From the NCBI RefSeq assembly GCF_000155735.2, contig NC_020910.1:95684-159683 (forward strand): a DNA stretch of 64,000 bases, given 5' to 3'. Shown in pieces: positions 26,130-34,674 of the stretch. Within the stretch, counting starts at the first letter, position 1. Every line of letters starts with the position of its first letter. The DNA comes from Octadecabacter arcticus 238 (GTDB lineage: Bacteria; Pseudomonadota; Alphaproteobacteria; Rhodobacterales; Rhodobacteraceae). Under the pieces are notes generated by a model. It did not search any database and had not been told where the DNA came from. It worked only from the letters and a program-made list of their open reading frames with translations. The translations under genes were made by a program, and so were the position numbers.

Positions 26130-26218
26130 CCATCATCGACCTGCGCCAACATCTCAATGCGATTTAGCTCGCGTCCGCTCCTCATCACCCAGCCCATGTC
26201 CAATCTCCCGTTGTTCAT
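26130..26218 (-). pseudogene. ISNCY-type transposase N-terminal fragment
   Basis: From an ATG at 26218 the minus strand reads MNNGRLDMGWVMRSGRELNR then IEMLAQVDDGG before entering the inverted repeat at 26129. The MGWVM-S-RELNRIE-LAQVDDG pattern is the usual N-terminus of ISNCY-group transposases. Fewer than 35 codons remain. Confidence 0.6.
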
Positions 26219-26287
26219 TTGAACAAGAGAGTGACATTTCTGAATTGCACAGGGGTGACATTATCGCTTTGCAGTGGAATCTCAAGG

Positions 26288-27348
26288 CACGTTGCGACAG
26301 GTTCCGTTATCTTAGTTTCATCAGTTCTTCCCTGAATGCTTCGGTTGGGGTGCGCCATCTGAGGCACTTTCGGGGTGTGCCGTTCAAGCGGTCGCAAATC
26401 GACTTCATATCTCGATTTGAGAGTGCGGCCACGGGCGCATCGCGTGGCAGATATCGCCGCGCGCGCTTGTTTAGATTCTCGACTGATCCTTTCTGCCACG
26501 GCGCCTGCGGATCACAAAACCACGCCTCTGTTCCAATGCCTGGCTTGAGTTTACGCCAGTTCCTAAACTCGATCCCACGATCAAACGTGATCGATTTGCG
26601 CGCCAGTTGGGGGAGGGGTTCCATCACGCTCATCAGCCGGTTCATCAGATGCGTTGTGCTGCGGTCGTTGTTGCGGAACAGAACGGCAAAGCGGGTCTTG
26701 CGTTCGACCAAGGACGCCACGTTGGTCTTGCCCTGTGCGCGCTCAAAGATCATCAGATCGCCTTCCCATTCGCCAAAAGTCTCACGTTTTTTAACGTAGT
26801 CTGGTCGTTCATGGATTGACCGATCGGGCGGGAAAACAAGGCCACGCGGCGTGCGGCGGCACCGTGGTTGACGTTTCTTGCGTCGGTGCGGCAGATGGCG
26901 CGCCAATTCTTCGGACTGGCCATCTGGACCGTAAACGTAGGCATAGATAGTCTCATGGCTGACGCGCAAAGATTGGCCGTCATATTGTAGGCGACCGGCG
27001 ATCTGTTTGGGCGACCATCCGGCCTCCAGCTGCGTGATCACGTGCTTTCGCAGGTCCACAAACCGCACCAGCTTGCGACGCCGCGCACGCCGAGTCACTG
27101 CTGTCCGTTGCGCATTCATTCCGTAGTAGCCATTCAGCTTCGGCAACTCATCATCGACGAACCTGTTCCGTTTGATCTCTCGGAACACGGTTGAACGATG
27201 CCTGCCGATCTCAGCAGCAATCTTGTCTACCGACATCTTTGCATTAAGCATATCTTCGATTGTGCGTCTTTCACGTAAACCTAACTCAGTGTGGGCCATC
27301 TTCCGTTCTCCTTGCTTTCCAGCAAGATAGGGGATTTGTCGCAACCCA
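26288..27348 (-). mobile_element. IS30-family insertion sequence
   Basis: Imperfect inverted repeats near 26291-26313 (gttgcgacaggttcc...) and 27324-27345 (its complement, with gttgcgacaaatcc) enclose one complete transposase gene. The length of about 1.06 kb fits IS30. It inserted beside the ISNCY fragment and the gene for a small repeat protein. Confidence 0.85.
26307..27299 (-). CDS. IS30-family transposase
   Basis: A 330-residue DDE transposase. The start MAHTELGLRERRTIEDM has an aggaga ribosome site, so the further upstream in-frame ATG is not used. The helix-turn-helix is SVDKIAAEIGRHRSTVFREI; a second DNA-binding part is GWSPKQIAGRLQYD. The catalytic core shows D in GEWEGDLMI, D in SITFDRGIEF and E in WQKGSVENLNKRARRY. 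The stop codon lies inside the left end repeat. The frame is intact. Confidence 0.93.
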   Translation of the reverse strand: MAHTELGLRERRTIEDMLNAKMSVDKIAAEIGRHRSTVFREIKRNRFVDDELPKLNGYYGMNAQRTAVTRRARRRKLVRFVDLRKHVITQLEAGWSPKQIAGRLQYDGQSLRVSHETIYAYVYGPDGQSEELARHLPHRRKKRQPRCRRTPRGLVFPPDRSIHERPDYVKKRETFGEWEGDLMIFERAQGKTNVASLVERKTRFAVLFRNNDRSTTHLMNRLMSVMEPLPQLARKSITFDRGIEFRNWRKLKPGIGTEAWFCDPQAPWQKGSVENLNKRARRYLPRDAPVAALSNRDMKSICDRLNGTPRKCLRWRTPTEAFREELMKLR

Positions 27349-27426
27349 GTATAGAATGTGCCCAGTTATAGCTGACTTATCGCATAATAGTAGTTATGTT
27401 AAATGTAGCAGAGTTACTGACCTTTG

Positions 27427-27759
27427 TCAGAGGTTTGCGTCAATCCACTTTGACATCATCTCACGATCTCGGAAACATTCCTGCGGCACTTCACGCCGTT
27501 TCATTCGCGCAATCCGCTCCGCAAAACCAACCTGCTTTGATGTTGGATAGTTTGAAAATTGACCAGTTGGCTTCGCGATTTTGTGCGTATCAATCCAACG
27601 GGAAAGCGCATAGCGGTTCTGCTGAACTTCCCAAGGGACAACAACGCCAGAGCGTGTAGCGATTTGCCGCGCATAGGCCATCTGTTTTTCGGTAACTGGG
27701 GCCTGATGGTAGTCGTTATACGGCGCCGACGCGGCAGCCGTTTGTTGGATAGCACTCAT
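27427..27759 (-). CDS. Hypothetical protein with a duplicated KQ-x2-YA-x2-IA motif
   Basis: A 110-residue protein with a good gaggag ribosome site. It contains two tandem copies of a roughly 38-residue unit: VTEKQMAYARQIATRSGVVV...LSRWIDTHK and TSKQVGFAERIARMKRREVP...MSKWIDANL. Each pairs a helix starting (S/E)KQ-x2-(Y/F)A-x2-IA with a WID ending. Single units of this kind occur at the edges of some plasmid topoisomerase or helicase-type proteins, suggesting DNA or protein contact, but no function is established. It is a lone gene between IS elements. Confidence 0.7.
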   Translation of the reverse strand: MSAIQQTAAASAPYNDYHQAPVTEKQMAYARQIATRSGVVVPWEVQQNRYALSRWIDTHKIAKPTGQFSNYPTSKQVGFAERIARMKRREVPQECFRDREMMSKWIDANL

Positions 27760-28000
27760 GGGAATTTCTCCTCACTTTGGTTTCTATTTAACTTAGAACA
27801 TTCAGATGAATAAATCAAGATGTTGTACATGAAATCTATAGCATCACATTATCTGGTGCGTGGATATTACTCTACGTCGATCTCAGTGCGTAGTTGAGCA
27901 ACAGCTTGCACTGAGCGGGGCTGCAGGTCTCTAAAGTCTACTGTCGACGGGGTCATATCTATCAAGATCGTTTATGGAAGTGTGAGGTTGCGTATTCCGG
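27760..28000. other. Intergenic DNA, no gene recognised
   Basis: Upstream of the repeat protein lies AT-rich DNA with several stops in every frame; the first part (27777-27850) must hold its promoter. Nothing else was recognised before the IS21 end. Confidence 0.4.
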
Positions 28001-28330
28001 GGTGATCCGGCCACCCGTACCGATTTGATCCGGCCGGTGATTCCGGGACATCCGGCCACCCCTAATTGGCCATGTTTTAAGCGGCTGCGAGACGATCTGT
28101 AACAGGGCTACTCTTACGTTCACTTGAACGAGAGAGAGCCCTTATGAAGAGATTGCCTATGCGGAAGATACGGGAAGCTTTACGGCTTCGAGCAGATGGA
28201 TTTTCAGGCCGCCGGGTGGCGCAGAGTCTGTCGATTGGACGCGCCACGATATTGGAGTATTTCCGGTGTGCTGACCTGGAAGGTTTGAGCTGGCCCCTAC
28301 CAGCCGATCTGTCTGATGTGGACCTTGAGC
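28001..28330 (+). pseudogene. IS21-family fragment with istA N-terminus
   Basis: The left part has direct repeats typical of IS21 ends (tgatccggccaccc at about 28002 and catccggccacccc at about 28049). From ATG 28144 the frame reads MKRLPMRKIREALRLRADGF and RRVAQSLSIGRATILEYFRC, the helix-turn-helix N-terminus of IstA, then SWPLPADLSDVDLER. It is cut at 28330 by an IS6 end, so the catalytic core and istB are missing. Confidence 0.82.
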
Positions 28331-28360
28331 GGTTCTGTCGCAAATTTTGTTGGAGTTTAA
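28331..28360. mobile_element. IS6 end fragment
   Basis: ggttctgtcgcaaattttgt followed by tggagttt matches the transposase-3' end of the IS6 copies A and B. Only about 30 bases survive at the break in istA. The next 130 bases to 28491 show nothing recognisable. Confidence 0.65.
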
Positions 28361-28693
28361 AGGCCCTCGTTCACGGCAAAAGCCACGCCCTATAAACCCA
28401 CCAGACGTTACAAACTGATCCGATCCGCTTCTCAAGCCACAAGGGCGAGGTTCTGCGCCGCGTCAACATGTGGGGGAAGCGGACTAAAAGGGGCGTTGTT
28501 GCATGGAGCATGAAGAGTTCGGAACGCGCCCTGCCCGAGACGGAATTCAGGCGGTGCGTTGGAAATTGGGGCGGCCAAGTTCGGTCATCCGGTTAAGGAT
28601 CCGGACGCCAATCTTGGCCTCTGTTTTCTGATTTCCAAAGTTGCGCGCCTGGAGCTTGGGCCCGACGACGGCCTTCCAACGGCCGATCCGCTG

Positions 28694-28728
28694 CCCGGCA
28701 GTGCATGCGTAGCATGCATGAGAGGGTG
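28694..28728. repeat. Palindromic mini-insertion A in the IS5 transposase
   Basis: About 35 bases absent from the homologous intact copies, with core GCATGCGTAGCATGC. It shares GCATGCGyAGCATGC with insertion B. The same insertion, cut short, is present in the IS5 fragment at 38596-38828. Confidence 0.7.
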
Positions 28729-29132
28729 CGTCTCAATATGGCTGCGCTGATTGTAGCCGGATGACTTCTGCCAAGCCATGCAACCATGGGCAGTTATGTC
28801 TGCAATATGGCGGTCACGAATGCTTGGATTTTGGGCGGCATCGGGGCTCAAAATCGCGTTCTTGGGTGGTGGGATCGTGACCTTGATTGACGCGCCGAAG
28901 CGTTCGATAAGAGCCTCAACTGTTGGCTCGCCATCGTAAGCACCGTCCGCCCGAAATAGGTCAACTGGGCCGTCGATCTGATCCAGCAGGCCCGGCAGCG
29001 CGGTCTGATCACCAATGTCATCAGCGGTCAAATCAGAGCAGACGATCTGGCCGCTGACAAGGTTAAGGCCAAGGTGTAACTTGCGCCAAGAGCGCCGTTT
29101 ACGCTTGGTTTTATGCTTTTGCTCCAGCCATT

Positions 29133-29173
29133 TATTACCCGATAGGCGCATGCGCAGCATGCTGCCGAAAGGG
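29133..29173. repeat. Palindromic mini-insertion B in the IS5 transposase
   Basis: About 41 bases absent from the intact copies, with core GCATGCGCAGCATGC flanked by matching arms (GGC...GCC and cccgat / gaaaggg). Its relation to insertion A suggests a small dispersed palindromic element. Confidence 0.7.
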
Positions 29174-29670
29174 CGCCTTCGCCGAAGATCTTTAACCCAG
29201 TGCTATTCACGACCAGATGTACTGATTCGGTGCTTTTGGACAAAGCTTTGGGAGACAAACTCAGCCCATTGCCTCTGTGTGACAAGGTCGTGAAATGCGG
29301 CACTTCGATCTCAACCCCCAGCAGTCCGGCGATGGAGCGCATCAAGCCTTGGGTTTGCCGCAGTGGTTGCTTGAACACCATGCCAAAGGTCAGGCAAAGC
29401 TCAATCGCCAAGTCCGAATAGCCAGCCTGGCCGCCAGGCGTCGTTCGGGGTGCCGCCGCCCACAAAGCGCGAGCCTCTTCACTTATCCAAACGGTCAGAT
29501 CGCCGCGCAGACGCAGGCTTTCGTCATACGCGGCGCAGTTGGTCACCCGACGCTTTTGCTTCGGGATATTGTCGCGACGATCAGCGTTGAATTTGTGCGG
29601 CATTTATAGCATCCTCAAGAAGGCAGGCCGCCACCAATATCAGTGGATTCGGGGTCCATGCAACAACGCC

Positions 29671-29969
29671 CTGTGGAACAATTATGCGGCTGAAATGGCG
29701 GCCTGAACGGGGCGCGGTTCTTGGTCTCGTCCTGACAGAACAACCTGACAAAGCCCGGTGGTGTCCTTCGACACTGAAAGCGCGGCTGGGGGGCGACATC
29801 TCCGGGAACTCTGTGGTTTGGCGTGGTTGAAGGCGACAGGGGCCGCCCCCATGGCCAATTCAAGTCGCTTCGAGCACCATGTTGAGCGGCGTCTCGGTGG
29901 CGCGCTTAGCCATTACAGCTTCAGACTTCTGCATGATGTCTTTGCGGTGCTTCCCTCAAATGCGTCCCA
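29671..29969. other. Non-coding gap, no gene recognised
   Basis: This 299-base stretch between the IS5 element and the regulator gene has no frame with recognisable family sequence. It may be degraded mobile DNA. Confidence 0.4.
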
Positions 29970-30566
29970 TCACATTGTATCCTGTGGGCGCATCACCTCG
30001 GTGCAGATGCAAACCGCCTCGGCGTCCACGTCGCCTGCGCTGAGATAGGCATGCCCCATCGTGGAATCGAGGTAGATACCCTCGCCGCGCTCAAGAATGA
30101 CGGGGGCATAGAATTCGGTGTGAACCTCGATCGTGCCCTCAAGGACGATCAGGAATTCTTCGCCGCCGTGGCGCTCAAGTGTACCAAACTCCTGCATGGT
30201 CGCAGCCTTGATGCGGGCGCGGATCGGCATCATACGCTTGTTCTTCAACTCGCTGCATAGATAGCGGTATTCATAGTTCTGCGTGTCGATCACGATCCCT
30301 TCGCCTGCGCGCGCGGGCACTAGGCGGCTGTTGGGGGGTGGCTCAGCCTCGCCCTCGGACTCCTCGTTGATCAATTGAGAGATAGTGATGTTAAGCCCCT
30401 CGGCCAGCCGCAGCACCTTATCGAGCGTCGGCGACAGCGCTCCGTTCTCTATCTTAGAAATCGTGGACAGAGCTACACCTGACACAGCCGCCAGGTCGCT
30501 GAGCGTCAGTTGCTGTGATTTTCGCAGCTTTCGCAGCCGCGCCCCCAAGACCTGCTCAGTTGTCAT
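29970..30566 (-). CDS. XRE-family regulator with C-terminal cupin domain
   Basis: Transcription factor of 198 residues. The N-terminal helix-turn-helix (about 9-63) reads LRKLRKSQQLTLSDLAAVSG then VALSTISKIENGALSPTLDK. The C-terminal cupin (about 110-190) includes HGGEEFLIVLEGTIEVHTEF and YLDSTMGHAYLSAG, a small-molecule sensor fold. This architecture controls amino-acid and polyamine catabolic genes (PuuR-like). It is divergent from the D-amino-acid operon, and repeated GAAAAT-type palindromes lie between them, so it probably represses that operon. Confidence 0.92.
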   Translation of the reverse strand: MTTEQVLGARLRKLRKSQQLTLSDLAAVSGVALSTISKIENGALSPTLDKVLRLAEGLNITISQLINEESEGEAEPPPNSRLVPARAGEGIVIDTQNYEYRYLCSELKNKRMMPIRARIKAATMQEFGTLERHGGEEFLIVLEGTIEVHTEFYAPVILERGEGIYLDSTMGHAYLSAGDVDAEAVCICTEVMRPQDTM

Positions 30567-30622
30567 AGTCTCTCCGCTTTCATCAATGTCACATTGATAT
30601 TTAGGCGCAAACTTTGGAAAAG

Positions 30623-30672
30623 GAAAATATTTTCGTATATGAGAAAATTTTGTTGTATCCAGAAAATTTCTG
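30623..30672. promoter_or_regulatory. Three phased GAAAAT/ATTTTC palindromes, candidate XRE operators
   Basis: GAAAATATTTTC (30623-30634), GAAAATTTT (30643-30651) and CAGAAAATTTCTG (30660-30672) are centred about 19 bases apart in the divergent control region. The spacing of nearly two helix turns would put bound dimers on one DNA face. They lie upstream of the dehydrogenase start and close to the regulator's own promoter. Confidence 0.55.
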
Positions 30673-30713
30673 CTTACCGTTGGAGCATCGAGAATCGTAA
30701 GGGAATGGCGCGT

Positions 30714-31856
30714 ATGAATGGACCAGACACCAAAGTGGATGTCGTCGTGATCGGTGCAGGCATGGCCGGGGCGTCAGTTGCGGCAGAACTGGCTACTGGT
30801 GTTCATGTCGTGTTGATCGAGATGGAGGCTCAGCCGGGCTATCATACCACTGGCCGCTCGGCTGCCGTCTTTGCCCCCAACTACGGCCCCGGCGGAGTGC
30901 GCGCGCTGACCCGCGCCTCGCGCAAATTTTTTGACTCGCCGCCCGAAGGCTTTGCCGATGCGCCGCTGCTGTCGCCGCGGCAGATCCTGATGATCGCCCG
31001 CGCGGATCAATCCGCAACGCTTGAGAGGCTGATCGCGACCGCATCTGTTGACTCCGACGTCGAGCAGCTGGATGCGGCAGACCTTCGCTGCTGTCAGCCC
31101 CTGTTGCGCGACGGCTACGCCGAAGCGGGCATGCTGGACGCCGGTGGGCAGGATATCGACGTGGCGGGCCTGCACCAGGGGTATCTGCGACAGTTCAAGG
31201 CGCGCGGCGGCACGTTGATCAACGGCGCTGCGGTTGCCGACCTGTCGCGTGACGGTGACGGATGGATCGTGGTCACGCGCAAAGGCCGGATCGCCGCCGA
31301 CATCGTGGTCAACGCCGCGGGGGCCTGGGCTGATCAGCTTGGACAGCTTGCCGGTGCAGAGTCCATCGGCCTGGTTCCCAAACGGCGCACGGCCATGATG
31401 ATCGCAGAGCCTGCAGGCTTTACCCGGCGCGATGCCCCGATCACCATCGACGTAGACGAGCAATTCTATCTCAAGCCCGATGCCGGGCGGCTGCTGATCT
31501 CGCCCGCGGACGAAACACCGACCGAACCGCAGGACGCCCAACCCGAAGAGCTGGACGTGGCGCTGTGCGCGGACCGGATCATGACCGCCTTCACGCTCGA
31601 CATTCGCCGGATCGAAACCAAGTGGGCCGGGCTGCGCAGCTTTGTCGCGGACAAGGAGCCGGTGATCGGCTGGTCCTGCGCGGCATCCGGTTTCTTTTGG
31701 ATGGCAGGGCAAGGCGGCTATGGAATCCAGTCCGCCCCGGCGGCGGCGAAACTGGCGGCGGCACTGGTGCTGGGACAGCCCGTGCCGTCACACATTCTGG
31801 CCGAAGGCTTTGACGCCGCCCTTGTCTCTCCTTGCAGGATGAGGCAGGCCGCATGA
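30714..31856 (+). CDS. FAD-dependent D-amino-acid dehydrogenase (DauA / D-arginine dehydrogenase-like)
   Basis: Oxidative deamination of D-amino acids to 2-oxo acids. The 380 residues start at MNGPDTKVDVVVIGAGMAGA (start 30714, aaggga site; earlier ATG at 30705). FAD motif GAGMAGAS is followed by QPGYHTTGRSAAVFAPNYG, in which H44 and T46 match the active-site loop of Pseudomonas DauA. PKRRTAMM, FYLKPDAGRLLISPA and WAGLRSFVADKEPV correspond to substrate-binding arginines and tyrosine, and FFWMAGQGGYGIQSAPAAA ends the FAD site. The stop overlaps the TRAP gene by ATGA. It is the first gene of the operon. Confidence 0.88.
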   Translation: MNGPDTKVDVVVIGAGMAGASVAAELATGVHVVLIEMEAQPGYHTTGRSAAVFAPNYGPGGVRALTRASRKFFDSPPEGFADAPLLSPRQILMIARADQSATLERLIATASVDSDVEQLDAADLRCCQPLLRDGYAEAGMLDAGGQDIDVAGLHQGYLRQFKARGGTLINGAAVADLSRDGDGWIVVTRKGRIAADIVVNAAGAWADQLGQLAGAESIGLVPKRRTAMMIAEPAGFTRRDAPITIDVDEQFYLKPDAGRLLISPADETPTEPQDAQPEELDVALCADRIMTAFTLDIRRIETKWAGLRSFVADKEPVIGWSCAASGFFWMAGQGGYGIQSAPAAAKLAAALVLGQPVPSHILAEGFDAALVSPCRMRQAA

Positions 31857-33136
31857 TCTGGGCCGTTCCTGTCGCCGTTGTCGCGCTGCTGGCCTCGGGT
31901 CTGGCGCTGGCCTATGTCATCGGTGGCGCGGCTGTGCTGACCTTCATTCTGTCGGACAACACTCGCTACCTTGCCGTGCTGCCGCAAAAGGTCTTCTCGC
32001 AGATCAGCGTGTTTTCCCTACTGGCGATGCCCCTGTTCATCCTTGCGGGAGAGTTGATGAACCGGGGCGGCGTGACTAAGGCGCTGATCGACCTGTCGAT
32101 GGCGTTGATCGGACGCCTTCGGGGGGGGCTGGGGCATGTCAACATCATGACCTCGGTGTTTTTCGCGGGGATATCCGGGTCGGCCATCGCCGATGCGGCG
32201 GCATTGTCGAACACGCTGGTACCCGCGATGCGCGAACGCGGGTATTCGGCCGAGTACGCGGGAGCGATCACCGCTGCGTCGTCGATCATCGGGCCAATCG
32301 TGCCGCCGTCGATCATCCTGATCTTCTACGGCGCGATCATGCAAACCTCGGTAGCGGCGCTTTTCGTGGCCGGGATCATGCCAGGGTTGCTGCTGGCTGC
32401 GATGCTGTTCGTCATCAACGGCTGGTACGCGTGGCGCGAGGATCACCCACGGATCGAGAAGGGCGAAAGCCCACCACTATTCCCAGCAATACTTGCCGCT
32501 CTGCCGGCGCTCTGCCTGCCCTTCATCATCGTGGGCGGCATCGTTCTGGGCTGGATGACCCCGACCGAGGCGGCGGCAGTGGCCGTGCTGGCCGCCGTTG
32601 TGGCCGCCTTGTTCTATTCGCCGCTGACCAGATCGGACCTTTGGGAAAGTTTCTCGCGCACTGCGATCCTGACGGGATCGATCTTCATGATCCTGTGCGC
32701 GGTGGCGGCATTCGGACATCTTGCGGCGCTGGAACGCATCCCGCAGGCCATCGCCGGTCTGGTCGAGCAGATGGGCCTCGGGCCGGTCGGTTTCCTGCTG
32801 GTGATGAACCTGATCTTCATTTTAGCCGGCATGGTGATGGACGTGCCCGTGGCGCTGGCGCTACTGGTGCCACTGCTGGCCCCCGTGGCGCTGGCCAACG
32901 GGGCAGACCCGGTGCATCTGGGCATCGTCATCTGCTTCAACCTCAGCATCGGGCTGGTCTCGCCGCCGCTTGGCAGTTGCCTGTTGATCGTCTCGACCGT
33001 CACCGGCGTGGACTACTGGAAGCTGGCCCGCAAGGTCCTGCCCTTTCTGGCGGCCGAACTGGTGGTGCTGGGCATCCTTGTCTTCACCCCCGAAATCAGC
33101 CTCTGGCTACCCCGCACGCTGGGTCTGTGGAAATGA
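31853..33136 (+). CDS. TRAP transporter large permease (DctM type)
   Basis: Membrane transport subunit of 427 residues with about 12 helices, driven by a sodium or proton gradient. DctM features are FSLLAMPLFILAGELMNRGG, VNIMTSVFFAGISGSAIADA, IGPIVPPSIILIFYGAIMQT and NLSIGLVSPPLGSCLLIVS. ATG 31853 overlaps the dehydrogenase stop. The order here is large permease, receptor, small permease, which differs from the usual P-Q-M order. Confidence 0.94.
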   Translation: MIWAVPVAVVALLASGLALAYVIGGAAVLTFILSDNTRYLAVLPQKVFSQISVFSLLAMPLFILAGELMNRGGVTKALIDLSMALIGRLRGGLGHVNIMTSVFFAGISGSAIADAAALSNTLVPAMRERGYSAEYAGAITAASSIIGPIVPPSIILIFYGAIMQTSVAALFVAGIMPGLLLAAMLFVINGWYAWREDHPRIEKGESPPLFPAILAALPALCLPFIIVGGIVLGWMTPTEAAAVAVLAAVVAALFYSPLTRSDLWESFSRTAILTGSIFMILCAVAAFGHLAALERIPQAIAGLVEQMGLGPVGFLLVMNLIFILAGMVMDVPVALALLVPLLAPVALANGADPVHLGIVICFNLSIGLVSPPLGSCLLIVSTVTGVDYWKLARKVLPFLAAELVVLGILVFTPEISLWLPRTLGLWK

Positions 33137-33174
33137 CGAAACCGAACTTGGACAAAACAGAGAAGGAAAAGATC

Positions 33175-34146
33175 ATGAAACTAACAAGATTTCTTGCAGC
33201 CTCGACGATGGCCATCGCGCTGGCACTGCCCGCAGGGGCCGAGGTCAAAATCGCACTTGATAGCCCACCCGATCTGGAAAAATCGGGCACCTATGTCTGG
33301 GCGCATACTTTTGGCGAGTATCTGAATGCCAACGGCATGGAAGCGCGTGAATACGAGCGCAACTCGCTGGGCGAAGAAGCGGAACGGCTGGACCAGGTCA
33401 GCCAGGGCCTGCTGGAGGTGTCGATGTCCGACGCCAAATCCGCCGGGACGCTGGATGGCACAATCTTCGGCGCGATGATGCCTTATTTCTTCGAAGACAT
33501 GGAGCAGCTTGACCGCGCGCTTGACGAGGGGGGCATGCTGGACCGCATAAACGAGGGTACGACTCCCAAGGGCGTGCGCGTACTGGATATCGTCTATACC
33601 GGAACGCCCTCCGGGATCTTCACCACTGAAGTGCCGATCCGCACCTTCGAGGACATTCAAGGCGTGCGCATGCGCGCACTGGACGAGGTGCAGATCACCA
33701 CGTTCGAGAACTGGGGCTCGAAGGGCACGATCGTGTCGTGGTCCGAGGTGCCCAATGCGCTGCAGACCGGCGTGGCAGGCGGATACATCAACCCCGCCTT
33801 CGTGCCACTGACTTATGGGCACACCGCATTCATCAAGTATTTCACCAACGCCAAGATGAGCGCGTCGGTCCGCGTCGCCATCGCGTCCGAGGACTGGTAC
33901 CAAGGCCTGTCCGACGAGGAACGCCAGATCGTTGCGGATGCGGTGGCCGAGGCGCATGACGCCAACCGCGACCTGGTGTCTGACGATACCGCCGTCTTGA
34001 AAGAGCTGGAAGAGGCAGACATCGAGGTGATCGAGCTGAGCCCGGAAGAGCGCGCCAAGTTTCGCGAGGCAAGCCAGCCGATCTATCAGGAGACGGACAT
34101 GCCCGAGGGCGCGCTTGACGCCTGGAACGCAGCCGTAGGGCGCTGA
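33175..34146 (+). CDS. TRAP transporter substrate-binding protein (DctP type)
   Basis: Periplasmic receptor of 323 residues. The signal peptide is MKLTRFLAASTMAIALALPA with cleavage after GA near residue 22. The mature part has the family's SLGEEAERLDQVSQGLLEVS, PYFFEDMEQLDRALDEGG and IQGVRMRALDEVQ, where arginines usually bind the ligand carboxylate. Start chosen at 33175 with agaagga ahead of it. The receptor would bind a carboxylate such as an N-acyl amino acid. Confidence 0.93.
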   Translation: MKLTRFLAASTMAIALALPAGAEVKIALDSPPDLEKSGTYVWAHTFGEYLNANGMEAREYERNSLGEEAERLDQVSQGLLEVSMSDAKSAGTLDGTIFGAMMPYFFEDMEQLDRALDEGGMLDRINEGTTPKGVRVLDIVYTGTPSGIFTTEVPIRTFEDIQGVRMRALDEVQITTFENWGSKGTIVSWSEVPNALQTGVAGGYINPAFVPLTYGHTAFIKYFTNAKMSASVRVAIASEDWYQGLSDEERQIVADAVAEAHDANRDLVSDDTAVLKELEEADIEVIELSPEERAKFREASQPIYQETDMPEGALDAWNAAVGR

Positions 34147-34149
34147 ACG

Positions 34150-34674
34150 ATGCGGGCGGTGTCCATCACGTTGAACCGGCTGTCCGACAGTCTGAACCGT
34201 GTGGCCTTGGTAGGGGCAGCCCTTGCCGTCGCCGTCATGCTGGCCGCGGCCGGCTGGCAGGTCATCGCCCGCTATCTTCTGAACCAACCTCCGATCTGGA
34301 CCGAGGAGCTGGCGCGCTTCTCGATGGTCTGGGGAGGGCTTCTGGGGGCGTCCTGCGCATTCCGGCTGCGCCGCGATCCGACGCTGTTTCCCGAGGCGTT
34401 GAAAGCCACCGGCGCGCGCGGGCTGGTCTTTACGGTGCTGCGGTCGTTTGGCGTGCTATGCTTCATCCTGCCGATCCTGTGGTTCAGCCTGCTTGGCTCC
34501 GGCGCAGATCCCGCGCGCGGATACCTTGCGCGGCTTGCCGGACGGCAGACAGAAACGATGGACCTGCCGATGGTGGTGTTCGGCGTCGCGATCCCACTCG
34601 CCTTTGCGCTGATCCTTCTGCACGTTCTGGCCGACATTGCATCAGCGCTGGACAATACAAGGAATGACGAATGA
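34150..34674 (+). CDS. TRAP transporter small permease (DctQ type)
   Basis: Four-helix membrane protein of 174 residues. Helices include LVGAALAVAVMLAAAGWQVI and VLRSFGVLCFILPILWFSL; between them is the DctQ pattern PPIWTEELARFSMVWGGLLG. It starts 3 bases after the receptor stop and overlaps the next gene by ATGA, so all are one transcript. Confidence 0.92.
   Translation: MRAVSITLNRLSDSLNRVALVGAALAVAVMLAAAGWQVIARYLLNQPPIWTEELARFSMVWGGLLGASCAFRLRRDPTLFPEALKATGARGLVFTVLRSFGVLCFILPILWFSLLGSGADPARGYLARLAGRQTETMDLPMVVFGVAIPLAFALILLHVLADIASALDNTRNDE

Larger units (their letters stand above)
28547..29603 (-). pseudogene. IS5-family transposase disrupted by two insertions
   Basis: The N-terminal part runs from MPHKFNADRRDNIPKQKRRV to GLKIFGEG, the frame shifts at insertion B (29133-29173), continues from WLEQKHKTKRKRRSWRKLHL to SSGYNQRSHIET, and shifts again at insertion A (28694-28728), after which IGRWKAVVGPKLQARNFG follows in a third frame to the stop at 28547. 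Removing both insertions would restore one frame of normal IS5 length. Confidence 0.88.
28492..29670 (-). mobile_element. IS5-family element with two small palindromic insertions
   Basis: Ends ggcgttgttgcatgg (28492) and ccatgcaacaacgcc (29656-29670) are the same inverted repeats as in the intact IS5 copies. It is 1179 bases long against 1100 and 1098 for those copies; two internal insertions of 35 and 41 bases account for nearly all of the difference. The transposase gene is destroyed. Confidence 0.85.

Noticed and set aside
28492..29173. Repeated GCATGC palindromes considered as a CRISPR array or integron attC sites
   Set aside because: Only two copies about 440 bases apart, no regular spacers, no cas or integrase gene, and both lie inside an IS5 gene.
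33181..34287. 368-codon minus-strand frame over the TRAP receptor
   Set aside because: Antisense to a receptor with signal peptide and family motifs; high-GC DNA produces long spurious frames.
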